From the NCBI GenBank assembly GCA_964454355.1, contig CAYVTA010000004.1, positions 1 through 59,169 of the forward strand: a stretch of 59,169 nucleotides of DNA, in the 5' to 3' direction. Within the stretch, counting starts at the first letter, position 1, and every line of letters begins with the position of its first letter. The position numbers and the translations under genes were made by a program. Below, one piece after another: positions 58,428 through 59,169 of this stretch. Below the pieces are notes generated by a model, which made no database searches, was not told the origin of the DNA, and saw only the letters and a list, made by a program, of their open reading frames with translations. This DNA comes from UBA1081 sp964454355. Lineage in GTDB: Bacteria > Bacillota > Clostridia > Oscillospirales > Acutalibacteraceae.

Positions 58428-58511
58428 TGGTATTATTTATTTTGATTTTAATATTTTTTAACAGGGAAAAATATTGACTAAAAGTATTTATCTGAAAAGG
58501 AGAGAATTTTA

Positions 58512-59169
58512 ATGGAACTTACAACTAATAAGTCCATTCTTGCTTGGATCAACGAAAAAGTTGACCTTGTAAAGCCAGACAAAATCGTTTGGATTGACGG
58601 TTCAGAAGAGCAGATCAATGCTCTTCGTGCAGAAGCTGTTTCTACAGGCGAAATGATTAAACTTAACGACGAGCTTCTTCCTGAATGCTATCTTCACAGA
58701 ACAAAGCCCAATGATGTTGCTCGTGTTGAAGACAGAACTCTCATCTGCACTCCTACAGAAGAGGAAGCAGGTCCTACAAACCATTGGATGGAGCCCTCAA
58801 AGTGCTATGAAATGCTCTATGATATAGCAAAAGATAGCTACAAGGGAAGAACAATGTATGTTATCCCTTATTCAATGGGTCCTGTTGGTTCTCCTTTCTC
58901 TAAGGCAGGTATTGAGCTTACAGACTCTATCTATGTTGTTCTTAATATGGCTATTATGACAAGAGTAGGCAAGAACGTTCTTGATGTACTTGGTGATAGC
59001 GAAGACTGGGTTAGAGGTCTTCATTGCAAATGTGATATTGATGCTGAAAAGCGTTGGATTTGTCAGTTCCCTCAGGATAACACAATCATCTCCGTAAACT
59101 CAGGTTACGGAGGAAACGTTCTTCTTGGTAAAAAGTGCTTTGCGCTTCGTATCGCTTCTTACCAGGGCT
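58512..59169 (+). CDS. pckG: Phosphoenolpyruvate carboxykinase, GTP type (partial)
   Basis: The first 219 residues of GTP-dependent PEP carboxykinase run off the right edge. Seen are the family opening (LTTNKSILAWINEKVDLVKP and DKIVWIDGSEEQ), the VARVEDRTLICTPTEEEAGPTNHWM active-site region in two parts, FSMGPVGSP-like YSMGPVGSPFSKAG, and SGYGGNVLLGKKC just before the edge. AAAGGAGAG precedes the ATG. It interconverts oxaloacetate and phosphoenolpyruvate. The 58428-58511 gap shows no terminator for tsaD or clear promoter. Confidence 0.93.
   Translation, partial: MELTTNKSILAWINEKVDLVKPDKIVWIDGSEEQINALRAEAVSTGEMIKLNDELLPECYLHRTKPNDVARVEDRTLICTPTEEEAGPTNHWMEPSKCYEMLYDIAKDSYKGRTMYVIPYSMGPVGSPFSKAGIELTDSIYVVLNMAIMTRVGKNVLDVLGDSEDWVRGLHCKCDIDAEKRWICQFPQDNTIISVNSGYGGNVLLGKKCFALRIASYQG

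Noticed and set aside
1..59169. CRISPR array, tRNA, rRNA, prophage or integrative element
   Set aside because: No regularly spaced repeats, cloverleaf sequences, rRNA segments, integrase or phage structural genes were seen on either strand.

Overview
The window looks like a chromosome segment of a low-GC, spore-forming anaerobic Firmicute, most likely a gut Clostridium relative of the Oscillospiraceae/Ruminococcaceae type. The reasons are AT-rich DNA with AGGAGG-type ribosome binding sites, a complete eight-gene spoIIIA operon, oxygen-sensitive anaerobic enzymes (class III ribonucleotide reductase nrdDG, superoxide reductase), polysaccharide-degrading enzymes, and GTP-dependent PEP carboxykinase. 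The placement is inference from gene content only.

Left part (1-15 kb), accessory and stress genes. The end of an MFS transporter is followed by a decayed transglutaminase-like gene and a hypoxanthine-DNA glycosylase. Next is a redox island: trxA, a Crp/Fnr regulator, trxB and desulfoferrodoxin. A TGTGA-N5-TCACA site is centred about -41 from the trxA start and fits the regulator's recognition helix. Then come a permuted GH3 glycosidase, a MITE-like inverted-repeat element, ung, a SARP-type regulator divergent from a small protein (with three 12-bp direct repeats between them), two glycosyltransferases, a compact unit for a 21-residue amphipathic peptide, nagA and a cytoplasmic ceramidase-like hydrolase.

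Middle (14.5-28.6 kb). A second Crp/Fnr protein is divergent from nrdDG, with two NrdR-like boxes 32 bp apart. It is followed by a single-chain MmeI-like (type IIL) restriction-modification enzyme, a secreted beta-helix protein, a PAP2 phosphatase, a phenylacetate-CoA ligase, and an XRE regulator / GH38 alpha-mannosidase / NifU-like cluster.

Right part (28.7-59 kb), core genes. spoIIIAA-AH has a sigma-E-like promoter. Then nusB, a Kae1/TsaD paralogue, xseA, xseB, ispA, dxs, tlyA, nadK, argR, recN, a TIM-barrel isomerase and tyrS run as one tight block. On the minus strand ffs (SRP RNA), dnaX, ybaB and recR precede a sugar kinase and an unknown protein. A cytidylate-kinase-like gene, a GPH-type sugar transporter, dusB, polA, a fused arginine-phosphatase/RimI gene, tsaD and the start of pckG complete the window.

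The candidates most worth following as undescribed biology are the SARP/small-protein divergent switch (8.4-8.9 kb), the amphipathic mini-peptide unit (11.7-11.9 kb), the phosphatase-RimI fusion next to tsaD, and the Crp-controlled redox island. No CRISPR array, tRNA, rRNA, prophage or intact transposase was seen.
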